This document shows positions 19,901-26,234 of a DNA stretch of 64,000 bases, piece by piece. Positions within the stretch are counted from its first letter, which is position 1. Each line of letters opens with the position of its first letter. The stretch covers positions 59,766-123,765 of the forward strand of contig JAZSFP010000027.1 in NCBI GenBank assembly GCA_045532295.1, given 5' to 3'. Below the pieces are notes generated by a model, which worked only from the letters and a program-made list of their open reading frames with translations, searched no databases and was not told where the DNA came from. The position numbers were made by a program, and so were the translations under genes. The DNA comes from UBA10677 sp045532295. GTDB taxonomy: Bacteria > Bacillota > Clostridia > Christensenellales > Pumilibacteraceae.

Positions 19901-21009
19901 ACGCTAATCCTGGCTTAACCGTTCACGGCACTGGAAACGTAAACAATCTTAAGAACAACATTGCTAACTTCTTCGGCGAAGGCAAAGAACTTATGGTTGG
20001 ATATTATAGTACAAATAGAACCGCATCGTATAACTATACCGCTTACTATTCTACTGAAGAAGTAGGCGAAACCGTTGCTGTTGACGGTACTCTTACCGCA
20101 ACCGCTATTCACGGTGGCGAGGCTGTTGAGTATGGCAACAACGTTACCTTAACTCTTTCCTCGGCTTTCGGCAAGTACACCCTTCCCGTTACAACTGACG
20201 GTAAGTTCAATGGCAACCTTCCCGTAGGCGAGTACGTTTATAGAGTTAAAGTTGCAAATGGTGGCACTGCTACTGGCACTGTTATCGTAGGCGAAGACGG
20301 AATCGTTTCTATCAATGCTGGCGCAATTATGACCGACCTTTACGCAGTAGGCGGCTCGATGGTTGTTAACGGCAAGACCGTATCTTCTTCTGAAGGCGCA
20401 ACCGTTGACTACGACGGAACGTTTGATTTGGCAAAAGTTTCTAACCATATGCTCCCCGGTACTGTAACCGATAGAGATTTCGAGTTTACCTTCTCGTTCA
20501 GTGGTGATTTGACTGGTATGCTTGGTGTAGGTATTACGAATGGTACTGATACAGCTTGGTTCCAATTCAAGGCGTGGGATAGACAAGTTGACTGCTGTGC
20601 TCTTGCAAACGGTATGGCTAACGACGGTGATATGTCGACGAATAACATTACTGGTAACACGCAAGACAACAACAATTTCTCGATGAAGTTAAGAAGAGTT
20701 GGAAACAAGATAACTCTTTACACCAAGCGTGGTAGCGATGACTTCGTAGAAGTTCTCTCCATTAGCAAAGACGGATATTCTCTTGATAATCCTGATGCTG
20801 TTACTGGTTTCGGTTGGACTTCGGTTAAGACGGACGGCGCGCAAGACCTTGCAAAGGCAGAGGCTAATCACGAGGCTGTTCACGCAAAACTTCTTGCAGA
20901 CAGCGTAAAAGAACTTGGCTTGTTTATCCGTTCTAATAATACTGCAAATACCGGCGCAGACGGAACTGGACTTCCTACCGTAACTCTTTCCTTCGAGTAT
21001 CTTGACTAA
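10987..21009 (+). CDS. Giant modular surface lipoprotein, 3340 aa
   Basis: ATAGGAGG precedes the ATG. The signal peptide ends in a lipobox Cys (AVGC). Residues about 30-108 form a bacterial Ig-like 2 domain (VATVSDGTVTAIASGEATIT). Two clusters of roughly 70-residue divergent InlB-type B repeats follow, at about 110-490 and 1675-2200. Each has a GYxxxSVxVDGxxV...YTFTAEKDAYA pattern. Between and after them are lectin-like modules, several with LPGTVTDKDF, GITNG and WFQFKAWD. Two other paired modules start SVAGY. There is no LPXTG or dockerin. It probably extends from the membrane as a glycan-binding or adhesion fibre. The role is inferred; the repeat structure is directly visible. Confidence 0.75.
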   Translation: MKKVLLMLLSVVIALSFSIVAVGCGETDPEITLVLGQTTATLEVGDTLDLAEDAEVSGTSDAIVWTTSNDAVATVSDGTVTAIASGEATITASVGGKTATCTVTVLAERVTITKGTPANGTLTVEGGERVGDSVTITATANSGYELEELKIDGVAVTTTNGVYTFTATKSIYQVSATFSSLDVTLTVNGGEAITGGTVEVSEDLVKGDEATVTITAETGYQLKSITLDGADVTADVVDGVYTFTATSTAHAIVVEFEAKASVITVNGGETVANGSVSVTENVKWFDEVTVTLTPATGYKLKSITLDGADVTADVVDGVYTFTAGADAHAIVVEYEIKDIAITVNGGDTVEGGVVTVTENVKWGDTVTVTVTPNENVLLDYVKIDGVEVELTDGAYTFTAEKDAYAIEVAFIGETLAVNTSATNGTVTVETADPRFYTDITVSVEADTNYALSALTVDGVDVTASVVDGKYTFAGSKAEHEVNATFVRNITNTTSVAGYSTKIEGHSLIGANAFEGITLEKGQPFVATVTVSDMGANYPSAGFFVGSLGSYETDGKNSSQQPATITRYDNVFFNISKQTGSEADKYKILVGNGPAWPNLSGPSVVAVGDLYSADQTTSKVLTLVYDGTTYFFIVDGELQVAYNENTVIALNKTIAELINGSDTEANIKVGIACEQGATFSNWNIEVGESALDDVPAITLSGTVNGISEKANVNLYVDDEKKGNYHTFEITSASDFKLYGAGEFSAVITEGNKVAFIDDVNAENIDVTLTAAPFMITAIDQTGTKPAPYSVMKATADGVIVTTDYNTPYATMGNQTYAKDTILDYSMRLTTDKVTGIDGISIIAGNYNFAIHTVAWAPGEFVVTPQYGHGGFTFEIKKAGIFGLTYNGKADETLRILKLSNRLELYGGPTGKEAYVATIYSDGTLSLAEGFTSTINDAKREKLKEAIEGIFAADKFTLGFGSTSRSGEVTYAPSVKDVYEITANASGFSDGEAKLVQNGATLKTVTIADGKFDLVLGAGDYDFELVQGDKFDYISKTVDANTSEFNFVARDEVAGRVSSIMTVNGVTLLNAGVTPEMITDSLDGSFALAKTAHHFLPGTVTDKDFEVSFTFDGTLVGMIGLGITNGSSSAWFQFKAWDYQVDCNADNLALVNGGDMATSNIAGNSQNNNAFTIKLRRVGNVITLYTKRGNDNFVKVLSISKDGYEKTSAAGNWSWSANEGGGKSQETYAPTIARHEAAFANLLADSVEELGIYVRSSDWRWTNSAGTDGTTANATINFIEGDFINASGTLTAKTANGAEGNLSLYGNAVDMVFTREDGYSFAVNGVGSNGAFTANEVLAGTYTVTASHPNGATVTVNDVVVGEGAVSLTANILPETLSYANKMSVNGITADAKWGGYTGSGSDGVVALTGITANTDVLLPGTVTDKDFIFEASVATNLGSTQYRFSVVTGTKDTANLNGYDRIEFHIKSWDGQLGMAIRQHADYGDDNVSTTEIPGARGQNTNFKIRIERIGDSITVYVARQAGVVDAPFFKVVTISASGYSFYNGVSIGWTSSDKILDTHATRYARVLADTNELGIMLTSQVDSTTTFSFNEISTGTVSVPEGVTLDTVNAVITNKANNQVENRVITISNGAYALPLAKGTYDIAIAGDLYEGKALAVEVGDKAITIPAITLALKQSAITVNGGSEITGGSVDVVETSAWGETVTATVTADAGYEVASVKVNGETVSLTDNKYSFTVNAYEYAIAVEFALKDVTLTVNGGEEIVGGTVSVTEDVQWFESVTVEVAAATGYQIKSVKVDGVEVELTDGAYTFTAEKDAYAVEVAFELKSVTITKNAPANGTIEVVESAKWFDEITIKVTAEEGYGVQTITLNGEPIVLASDGTYTFEANADAYAIAVEFALKDVDVIVNGGEVIVGGTVTVTPNVKYGETATITVAPATGYQIKSVKVDGADVTLEEGAYSFTANNKEYAVEVVFELKSVTITKNAPENGTVEVVESAKWFDEITVTITPDTGYQVKSVKANEVAVEFTDGAYTFTAEADTYAVAVEFEAKSVTITVNDPANGSVSVTENAKWHSEVTIEVTPDANALVDYVKVDGVEVELTDNAYTFTAEKDAYSVEVAFIGETLTVNTSATNGTVTVETADPRYYADITVSVEADTNYALSALTVDGADVTASVVDGKYTFVGSKAEHEVNATFVRAIAGVSSVAGYTTHLTGMNLSSAKAIEGITLAVGEPFVLKANVRPDGTNWPSAGFFVGTDGSYETEGKNSAQEPVTITRYNNVYFNIRKDCNADNDITYDMFIGNGPGWPNILSVTKNPVGAFGTAVHDTVFEYVLIYDGANYTVLIDDVRQFTVSENDVFGGKSIKAWINGNAETPNIKVGFANEHGGIFSNWEVEVGAGALAEYTVVANATGFSDGEAQLVINGSDLRTVTIADGKFNLILDKEEYDFELVQGDKFDVLTKPAGTIAWTADFVAETSSKYRVSSIVTINGNTKLQANITPEMIADSNDGTFTVPSLGSNPTKAANTKILVAGTVTADDFFAQIDFSNGASAKTYGDTGFYISNGTNAIEFQIVSWEAGGKNVAIRKQYGTESVFYMTNSNVYPHGGVADFHFYVARTANEIVIYAGQPESRSKFATITASGITLAGDFTYNNNTALAEINAIASGFFGTDLELALGYTHTAITEGCSIDATLTMYDMPTGTVTAPEGVTIESAKAIVTNTANNAVEVIDITVTNGAYALPITEGTYNIELVSGVYANKKFGITVTENGATIPVINLVDATYQENGYAKVNGYTLNDMPINDSALYEVSLAQTNLIGNTANADFKGFSSNRVYLPKTATTENFTFVLELNGLADMPASGNPLHMGGIGIFNGQTVLYLGFTNWCGAGNVPLFNINAGDMGIGIGGTSVDNTTPIAFGNTFNWTTAATVEANLRIKVVRTQTAITFYAGPSDIEIISFHAPSEGNDGYTVAQSLIDANPGLTVHGTGNVNNLKNNIANFFGEGKELMVGYYSTNRTASYNYTAYYSTEEVGETVAVDGTLTATAIHGGEAVEYGNNVTLTLSSAFGKYTLPVTTDGKFNGNLPVGEYVYRVKVANGGTATGTVIVGEDGIVSINAGAIMTDLYAVGGSMVVNGKTVSSSEGATVDYDGTFDLAKVSNHMLPGTVTDRDFEFTFSFSGDLTGMLGVGITNGTDTAWFQFKAWDRQVDCCALANGMANDGDMSTNNITGNTQDNNNFSMKLRRVGNKITLYTKRGSDDFVEVLSISKDGYSLDNPDAVTGFGWTSVKTDGAQDLAKAEANHEAVHAKLLADSVKELGLFIRSNNTANTGADGTGLPTVTLSFEYLD
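12223..12447 (+). repeat. 225-bp near-identical repeat inside the giant gene, copy 1
   Basis: This stretch matches 17350-17574 over the same length with roughly ten mismatches by eye. It begins GAAACGCT and ends CGTTCGC. It encodes one InlB-type repeat and leads into an SVAGY module in both places, so a larger block was duplicated. Confidence 0.85.
17350..17574 (+). repeat. 225-bp near-identical repeat inside the giant gene, copy 2
   Basis: This is the second copy of the repeat at 12223-12447, about 5.1 kb downstream and in the same reading frame. Smaller near-identical pieces encoding VDGVEVELTDGAYTFTAEKD recur at about 12138, 16376 and 17264. Confidence 0.85.
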
Positions 21010-21042
21010 CCTAATCTAAACAAAAATTTAAGCAATGACGCG

Positions 21043-21074
21043 AAAAAGGGCTGTGGGTTTCCACAGTCCTTTTT
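21043..21074. terminator. Bidirectional terminator between the giant lipoprotein gene and gpr
   Basis: An A5-GG-GCTGTGG stem pairs with CCACAGT-CC-T5 around a GTTT loop. The T-run on one side and A-run on the other let it end the convergent transcripts of both flanking genes. Confidence 0.9.
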
Positions 21075-21076
21075 GA

Positions 21077-21826
21077 TTAGTTTACTGCCGAGGTTATTGC
21101 GGAGGCGAGGATTTCGGCGCAATTTTCCACCAAAATATCCACTTCCTTTGGGGTTACGATAAGTTCGGGGTCGGAAAGGTTTTCGTCGCCACCTGCCTCG
21201 CGAATAAGAGTAGAGAGGTAGACTACGAGGGGAACGCCGAGCGAGAGCGTTTGAACGCCCAAAGTTTCGCGGTCGAGCGCTCGTTGGTGATTACCAACGC
21301 CCGAGCCGGGGATAATGCCCGTATCTGTAAGTTGGAAAACGGTAGCAATTCTTTTCCTATCCGCTGCGCAAAGCGAGTCAACGCAAAGCACGGTATCGGG
21401 GTTTACTTCGCGAGCGACTGCCTTGCATAAGGCAAAACTTTCAATGCCCGTAAGCCCCGAGACGAGCGGACAAAAGGATAAAAGGTTATCGCTAACGCTT
21501 AATTTTTCCACCGTTTTCGGTCCTAAACTATCGGACGAGAGTGAAGGATTACCAAGCCCTATAACGAGTAAGCGTTTGCCTCTAATAAGCCGTTTAATAT
21601 CAACGGCAAGCGCGTTTGAAAGCCGTGAAAAAAGCGCAAAATTGCCCTCTAAAGCGATAGGCGAAGTAAAGGAAATATATTCGCCCTCGCGCTTATTTAT
21701 CTCTTTTGCTTGCGCTCTATTTAGCCTAACTTCTTCCCTCGTTATCCTCTCGTCAAGGACTTTAGAGGTAGTTTTGACGAGTTCTGAGGCGAGGTCTGAA
21801 CGTAAAAAACCGTTAAAATTAGCCAT
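21077..21826 (-). CDS. gpr: GPR-type spore protease (A25 family)
   Basis: GPR degrades small acid-soluble spore proteins during germination. Family marks visible are the N-terminal RSDLASEL segment, VIGLGNPSLSSDSLGPKTV, the CVDSLCAAD stretch with its conserved Asp, the PGSGVGNHQRALDRETLGV box, and VTPKEVDILVENCAEILA near the end. At 249 residues it is shorter than the Bacillus enzyme of about 370, with little propeptide and no C-terminal extension. The related YyaC family shares the core, but the N-terminal SDLA segment favours GPR. It supports an endospore-forming lineage together with spo0A at 42062. Confidence 0.85.
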   Translation of the reverse strand: MANFNGFLRSDLASELVKTTSKVLDERITREEVRLNRAQAKEINKREGEYISFTSPIALEGNFALFSRLSNALAVDIKRLIRGKRLLVIGLGNPSLSSDSLGPKTVEKLSVSDNLLSFCPLVSGLTGIESFALCKAVAREVNPDTVLCVDSLCAADRKRIATVFQLTDTGIIPGSGVGNHQRALDRETLGVQTLSLGVPLVVYLSTLIREAGGDENLSDPELIVTPKEVDILVENCAEILASAITSAVN

Positions 21827-21872
21827 AAAATTAAATATTGCGCAATTTGGTGAAAATATACCGAAAAAACGC

Positions 21873-21901
21873 TTGATTTAAATAAAAATTTGTGGTAAAC
21901 T
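21873..21901 (+). promoter_or_regulatory. Promoter of rpsT
   Basis: TTGATT (21873-21878), a 17-nt spacer and TAAACT (21896-21901) lie about 135 nt upstream of the S20 start. This leaves a leader that could carry autoregulation. Confidence 0.6.
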
Positions 21902-22036
21902 AACATAGTTAAGTAGTATCACTATGCAATTTTTCACCGACGACCCTCATTCGTCGTCGTTTGACCCTCTATCACCGTGGAAAAAAGCAAAGCGAAACTA
22001 CGATAAAAATCAAAAAAAGTGCAAGGAGACAAAATC

Positions 22037-22600
22037 GTGCCTAATATTAAATCCGCTAAAAAGCGCGTACTCGTAAACGCAAAGAAGAACGCTCAAAACG
22101 TAAGCAAGCAGAGCGAACTCAAGACCGCATTGAAGAAAATCAATGCTGCTATCGACATTAACAATATGGAAGAGGCTGAAAGACTTCTTCCCGAGGTTTA
22201 TTCTGCTCTCGACAAGGCAGTAATTAAGGGACTTATCCACAAGAACGCTGCCGCTAACAAGAAGTCGGGCATTGCAAAGCGCATTGCTGACATCAAGTCG
22301 GGCAAGAAAGAAGTAGTTATCAAGAAGGATAACAAGACCATCGCTGCTGAAAAGGCTAAGGCTGCTCAAGCCGCTCGTGAGGCTGCTCGTCAAGAGAAGA
22401 AAGCCGCTCAAGAGGCTGCTAAGGCTGCTAAACTTGCAGAAGAAGAGGCTAAGAAGGCTGAAAAGAAAACTGCTAAAAAGACCACCAAGAAGGCAGACGA
22501 CGCTGAAAAGAAACCCGCTAAAAAGACCACTAAAAAGGCTGAAGGCGAGACTACTGAAAAGCCCAAGAAGACTACCAAGAAAAAGGCTGACGCAGAATAA
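22037..22600 (+). CDS. rpsT: 30S ribosomal protein S20 with long basic C-terminal tail
   Basis: The start is GTG 22037 (MPNIKSAKKR), preceded by AAGGAG. The GTG at 22019 would add residues before the universal S20 N-terminus. Residues 1-89 are a standard S20, which binds 16S rRNA in the small subunit. Residues 90-187 are an extra tail almost entirely of Lys, Ala, Glu and Thr. It has an alpha-helical AAREAARQEKKAAQEAAKAA part and then KKTTKKA-like histone H1-style repeats. Typical S20 is about 88 residues, so the tail more than doubles the protein. The tail may bind RNA or DNA; this is not known. Confidence 0.93.
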   Translation: MPNIKSAKKRVLVNAKKNAQNVSKQSELKTALKKINAAIDINNMEEAERLLPEVYSALDKAVIKGLIHKNAAANKKSGIAKRIADIKSGKKEVVIKKDNKTIAAEKAKAAQAAREAARQEKKAAQEAAKAAKLAEEEAKKAEKKTAKKTTKKADDAEKKPAKKTTKKAEGETTEKPKKTTKKKADAE

Positions 22601-22617
22601 TTTAGTTTTAACGATAG

Positions 22618-22648
22618 AAAGGTTAGGAGTTTTTCCTAACCTTTTTTA
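22618..22648 (+). terminator. Terminator of rpsT
   Basis: The stem AAAGGTTAGGA/TCCTAACCTTT is followed by a T-run. It starts 18 nt after the S20 stop. Confidence 0.93.
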
Positions 22649-22684
22649 TTTGGCTACGGGAGGGGAACGCCCAACGGTAGTGAG

Positions 22685-22852
22685 TGTCATACCGACCAAG
22701 GTTGCGTAGCAACCGCGTGGAGCGTATCTAAATCACACGCCTTGCGTGTGTCTTCCTGGAGTGAGCCGTAGGCGAAACGATAGGAACTCCGACCTTAGAA
22801 AAAAGAGATACACTCGACTGCGTTCGTTTCACTCACTCCGCTCGGTATGACA
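22685..22852. repeat. MITE-like unit with 11-bp terminal inverted repeats
   Basis: The unit starts TGTCATACCGA (22685-22695) and ends TCGGTATGACA (22842-22852), its exact reverse complement. Inside are a small palindrome (CACACGCCTTGCGTGTG), GTATCTAAAT on the left arm and AGATACACTCGA on the right arm, so the arms are imperfect inverted copies. It contains no coding sequence. A related half unit lies near 288-345. Confidence 0.6.
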
Positions 22853-22863
22853 TAATACGCTTA

Positions 22864-22920
22864 TACGCGGACACTTTGCATATAAACTTAACTTCGCTTA
22901 AAAGCGACAGTGCCCCTCAC
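22864..22920 (+). repeat. 57-bp intergenic direct repeat, copy 1
   Basis: This segment runs from TACGCGGACACTTT to AGTGCCCCTCAC. It is repeated with a few changes at 23051-23107. It includes the hairpin-like CTTCGCTTAAAAGCG. Confidence 0.8.
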
Positions 22921-23050
22921 GCGCAATATAAATAGCGTGTTTACCTACTTTCTCGTTGCGCGTAAAGTGCGCTTATGTTTTTGCCTACTACGGCGCGACT
23001 ATCACTCCCGTTTGCAAGAAAGAACAACGCTATATGCACCTCTACGCTCA

Positions 23051-23107
23051 TACGCGGACACTTTATTTATAAACTTAACTTCGCTTGAACGCGACAGTGC
23101 CCCTCAC
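23051..23107 (+). repeat. 57-bp intergenic direct repeat, copy 2
   Basis: This is the second copy of 22864-22920, also followed by an AT-richer spacer. Between the two copies (22921-23050) no gene is apparent. The short ORF there has no ribosome binding site and odd composition. Confidence 0.8.
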
Positions 23108-23186
23108 GGCAGTGAGTTTACAATAGTGCAAAGAATAAATTACGATTTTCTAAAGACGGAAACGCGGAAATAGTGCTATAATAGTC

Positions 23187-23215
23187 TTGAACAAAACGAA
23201 AAAAAGTGCTATAAT
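23187..23215 (+). promoter_or_regulatory. Promoter of the creatininase-family operon
   Basis: TTGAAC (23187-23192), a 17-nt spacer and TATAAT (23210-23215) lie 29 nt upstream of the ATG at 23245. Confidence 0.75.
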
Positions 23216-23244
23216 TATAATAGACACGAAAAAGGAGAGAGAAA

Positions 23245-23979
23245 ATGATTTTAGACAAGAGTTTTCCCAAAGAGACGGATAGAGTAAAGCGCGAGAATAT
23301 CCCTCTCGTTTTTGCGGGAGGAACGGTAGAGTATCACGGACCGCATTGTTCGTACGGTTGTGATACGCTCGTAGCGGAAGGTCTTATACACGCTCTTTCA
23401 AAGCGTAAAGAGATTATGATTGCGCCCACCATTAGTTATAGCCCTGCTTCGTATGCGGTAGGCGACGAGAAGAGCGGAACGGTGCATATCCCCGAAAAAG
23501 CGTTCGAGGACTACGTTTACTACGTGTTTAAGAGTATGCTTAACGCAGGCTTTCGTAATATCTACGTGGTAATTCATCATCAGTTCGAGCAGGAGTGCGA
23601 AAAACCGATGACGCTTTGCTATCGCCTTGCAGCCTCTCGCGCCATTATGGACTATCTTGAAAAGACTATGGGTCAAGGCTGGTGGGGTAGCGAGAACTAT
23701 TCGGACTACTATTCTCAACTTGGCGATAACGACAACCCTTTCAACTGGATTAAAGTAATCCCCACGATGACGACGGAAGTTCAAAACGCAACCGGCTACG
23801 ACCACGCAGGCGAGTTTGAGTGCTCTATCTTAATGGCTCTTTATCCAGACGCCGTAGACCTTACGCGCCTTCCCGAGCGCAAGCACTGGTTCACTGAAAG
23901 CGCGAAGAACGCCAACGCCGAACTTGGTAAAAAAATGGTAGAACTTTCCCTTGCCTCGCTCGAAGAGAGGATTAAATAA
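23245..23979 (+). CDS. Creatininase-family amidohydrolase
   Basis: This 244-residue cytosolic protein has the family's metal-site phrases: FAGGTVEYHGPHCSYGCDT near residues 28-46, VVIHHQFEQE in the middle, and ATGYDHAGEFECSILMALYP near the end. They match the GxxExHGPHLPxxxD and GHAGExETS patterns of metal-dependent creatininase-like amidohydrolases. The HHQFE replaces the more usual GHGGN, so the substrate may be unusual. It shares one base (TAATG) with the next gene and is translationally coupled to it, suggesting joint action on a sugar- or amide-containing compound. Confidence 0.82.
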   Translation: MILDKSFPKETDRVKRENIPLVFAGGTVEYHGPHCSYGCDTLVAEGLIHALSKRKEIMIAPTISYSPASYAVGDEKSGTVHIPEKAFEDYVYYVFKSMLNAGFRNIYVVIHHQFEQECEKPMTLCYRLAASRAIMDYLEKTMGQGWWGSENYSDYYSQLGDNDNPFNWIKVIPTMTTEVQNATGYDHAGEFECSILMALYPDAVDLTRLPERKHWFTESAKNANAELGKKMVELSLASLEERIK

Positions 23980-26072
23980 TGTTACCGAAAATCAAAGAAG
24001 TCAACGCTCTTCCCGTCTTTACGCCAACGCTTTGGCAAACGCTAATTTTGCGTTGCTACGGCGTGATTTCTAACGACCGTATTGCAAAAACTCTGCGCGT
24101 AAGCGTTGAAACCGTAATTAAAGAGGCGGAAAAATTAGGGCTTAGCAAAATAAAATTCGAGCCCGAGTTCAGAGTACGCGGTTATATAACCCCACTTCGC
24201 GCAGTGTGGAATATTTTGCCCTATTCGCAGATTATGACCTTGCTTGATATGGACGAGCAAACGCTCGATTATAACCTCAAAGAAGACGACTTCCTCGACT
24301 GCAAATTAGGCGGTTTTAAGCCTTATTGCGAGGAGGTAGTATATTCGCCCTTAACGGAGGCTCAGGAGCGTGAAACGGCTAAATTAAGGGCTATAATCGA
24401 GGAAAACTTTATCGACGATTACGCGCCCTATTTTCGCTTTTACGACAAGGCGGAAACCTTCAATAAAGAGCCGACGGACGATATTAAGAAAGTAGCGTAC
24501 AGTTACTCTCTTGCCTACGGCGACACCTTTTTAGAGGGCGAGAGCGTAATCGACGAAGGCTTGCTTAAAAATATGAAATCAGTGGGAGTAAACGGCATTT
24601 GGATGCAAGGCGTTCTTAGTGCGCTTTCTCCCTATCCGTTCTGCCCGAAAAAGAGCGAGGGCTACGAAAAACGCCGAGAAAACCTCAAAAGGATAGTGGA
24701 AAAGTGCGCTCGCTACGGCGTGGGCGTGTACCTTTATATCAACGAACCGCGCGCCCTTGACGAAGAACTCTTTACGGAGGATATGGAAGAACTTAAAGGC
24801 GGACGCGAGGGCAATAATCGTTGTCTTTGCACGAGCCACGAAAGAACTCAAAAGTATCTTTACGAGGCGGTGCGTTCGCTTTGCGAAAGCGTGCCTAATC
24901 TTGCAGGAATTATCACGATAACGATGAGCGAAAACCTCACGAACTGTTTTTCGCGCGGAAGCAAGGATTGTCCCGTGTGCTTAAGTAGGGGCAGAGAAGT
25001 GGTCGTTCCCGAAGTAAACAACATTATCGCTAAAGCGGTGCGCGACAGTGGAGCAAAGACGGAAGTCATAGCGAACCTTTGGGCGTGGACTAAGGGACAC
25101 GGCTGGAGTGACGAGATGATTTTTAGGGCTTTAGACAACCTCGATAAGAGCGTTGCGGTAATGTCCGTAAGCGAACTTGGAACGGTAATTCGTAACGGAA
25201 AAAGCAAAACGGTAAGCGAATATTCGCTCTCGCAGATAGGTCCGTGCGAAGAAACCAAGCGCAATCTTGCCTACGCGAAAGAGAAAGGGCACAAGGTTTG
25301 GGCGAAGGTTCAAATCAACAACAGTTGGGAGTTTTCCACCGTTCCCTATATTCCCGTTTTCAATCTCGTAATGGAGCATATCGAGGGGCTTAAAAAACTT
25401 GACCTTTCGGGGCTTATGCTCTCTTGGACGCTGGGTGGATACCCCACCGTTACTTGCGACCTCGTTAGCGAAATGCTCAAAGGCGAGTTCGACTACGACG
25501 AGTGGCTTAAATATACTTTTGGGGAGGAGTGGCAAACGATAAAGAGCGCGGTTGCGCTGTTCTCCGAAGGCTTTTCCGTTTATCCCGAAGGCTACGAAAT
25601 ACTCTATTACGGGCCTCAGCACGTGGGCGCGACTAACCTTTTGTATAAGGAGAGGACGGGCAGAGAGGCAAGTATGGTTTGCTATCCCTACGACGATATT
25701 GACTGCTGGCGAGGAGCGAATAGAGTAGAGGAATTAACGACGAGACTGGAAACTTTAGTTAAAAAATTCCGTGAAGGCTTGGCGCTTTTAGAGGGAAAAC
25801 TCAGCGTGAGAGGAGAAGAACTCAAACTTTTCGCATCCGCTACCGCAGTTTCACTCGAAAGCGCGCTAAACGAGGCGAGGTTTATCGTGGAAAAGGAGGA
25901 AAAAAAGCGCAGAAAATTGCTTGAGAGGGAAAAAGAACTAACGCTCGAGCATTATGAAATAGCCTCTAAAGACTGCCGTATAGGGTACGAGGCGAGCAAT
26001 CATTACTTCTATACGCAAAACTCGTTCTTGGAGAAACTTATAAACCTCGAAAAACTAAATGAAAGCGTATAA
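23979..26072 (+). CDS. Probable TIM-barrel glycosidase-like protein with N-terminal HTH-like segment
   Basis: This 697-residue protein has no signal peptide. Residues 15-55 (ISNDRIAKTLRVSVETVIKEAEKLGL) resemble a helix-turn-helix. From about residue 165 it looks like a GH20-type barrel: VGVNGIWMQGVL, then ARYGVGVYLYINEPRAL, then CTSHERTQKYLYEAV, LAGIITITMSE and TEVIANLWAW. The C-terminal 130 residues are a long charged helical region. The overall pattern fits a cytoplasmic glycoside hydrolase-like protein. No catalytic residue was firmly assigned. It is coupled to the creatininase-family gene by a TAATG overlap. Confidence 0.5.
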   Translation: MLPKIKEVNALPVFTPTLWQTLILRCYGVISNDRIAKTLRVSVETVIKEAEKLGLSKIKFEPEFRVRGYITPLRAVWNILPYSQIMTLLDMDEQTLDYNLKEDDFLDCKLGGFKPYCEEVVYSPLTEAQERETAKLRAIIEENFIDDYAPYFRFYDKAETFNKEPTDDIKKVAYSYSLAYGDTFLEGESVIDEGLLKNMKSVGVNGIWMQGVLSALSPYPFCPKKSEGYEKRRENLKRIVEKCARYGVGVYLYINEPRALDEELFTEDMEELKGGREGNNRCLCTSHERTQKYLYEAVRSLCESVPNLAGIITITMSENLTNCFSRGSKDCPVCLSRGREVVVPEVNNIIAKAVRDSGAKTEVIANLWAWTKGHGWSDEMIFRALDNLDKSVAVMSVSELGTVIRNGKSKTVSEYSLSQIGPCEETKRNLAYAKEKGHKVWAKVQINNSWEFSTVPYIPVFNLVMEHIEGLKKLDLSGLMLSWTLGGYPTVTCDLVSEMLKGEFDYDEWLKYTFGEEWQTIKSAVALFSEGFSVYPEGYEILYYGPQHVGATNLLYKERTGREASMVCYPYDDIDCWRGANRVEELTTRLETLVKKFREGLALLEGKLSVRGEELKLFASATAVSLESALNEARFIVEKEEKKRRKLLEREKELTLEHYEIASKDCRIGYEASNHYFYTQNSFLEKLINLEKLNESV

Positions 26073-26077
26073 TATCG

Positions 26078-26103
26078 AAAAAGAGCAGCAATGCTCTTTT
26101 TTT
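26078..26103 (+). terminator. Terminator after the TIM-barrel protein gene
   Basis: The stem AAAAAGAGCA/TGCTCTTTTT has a GCAA tetraloop and a T-run. Confidence 0.9.
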
Positions 26104-26158
26104 GTGGCTAAAATTCATTAAATTTTCATTATAAGAGAGGGTTAGAGGAAAAAAACAC

Positions 26159-26187
26159 TTGCTTTTAATCTTGCTAAGGGGTATAAT
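26159..26187 (+). promoter_or_regulatory. Promoter of the P-type ATPase gene
   Basis: TTGCTT (26159-26164), a 17-nt spacer and TATAAT (26182-26187) lie about 48 nt before the ATG at 26235. Confidence 0.7.
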
Positions 26188-26234
26188 AATAAGGTATAAA
26201 GAGAATTTTGCCCTTAACGACAAGGAGAAAATAA

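Noticed and set aside
11000..21000. Tandem repeats as a CRISPR array
   Set aside because: The repeats are in frame, about 70 codons long and variable, without uniform spacers.
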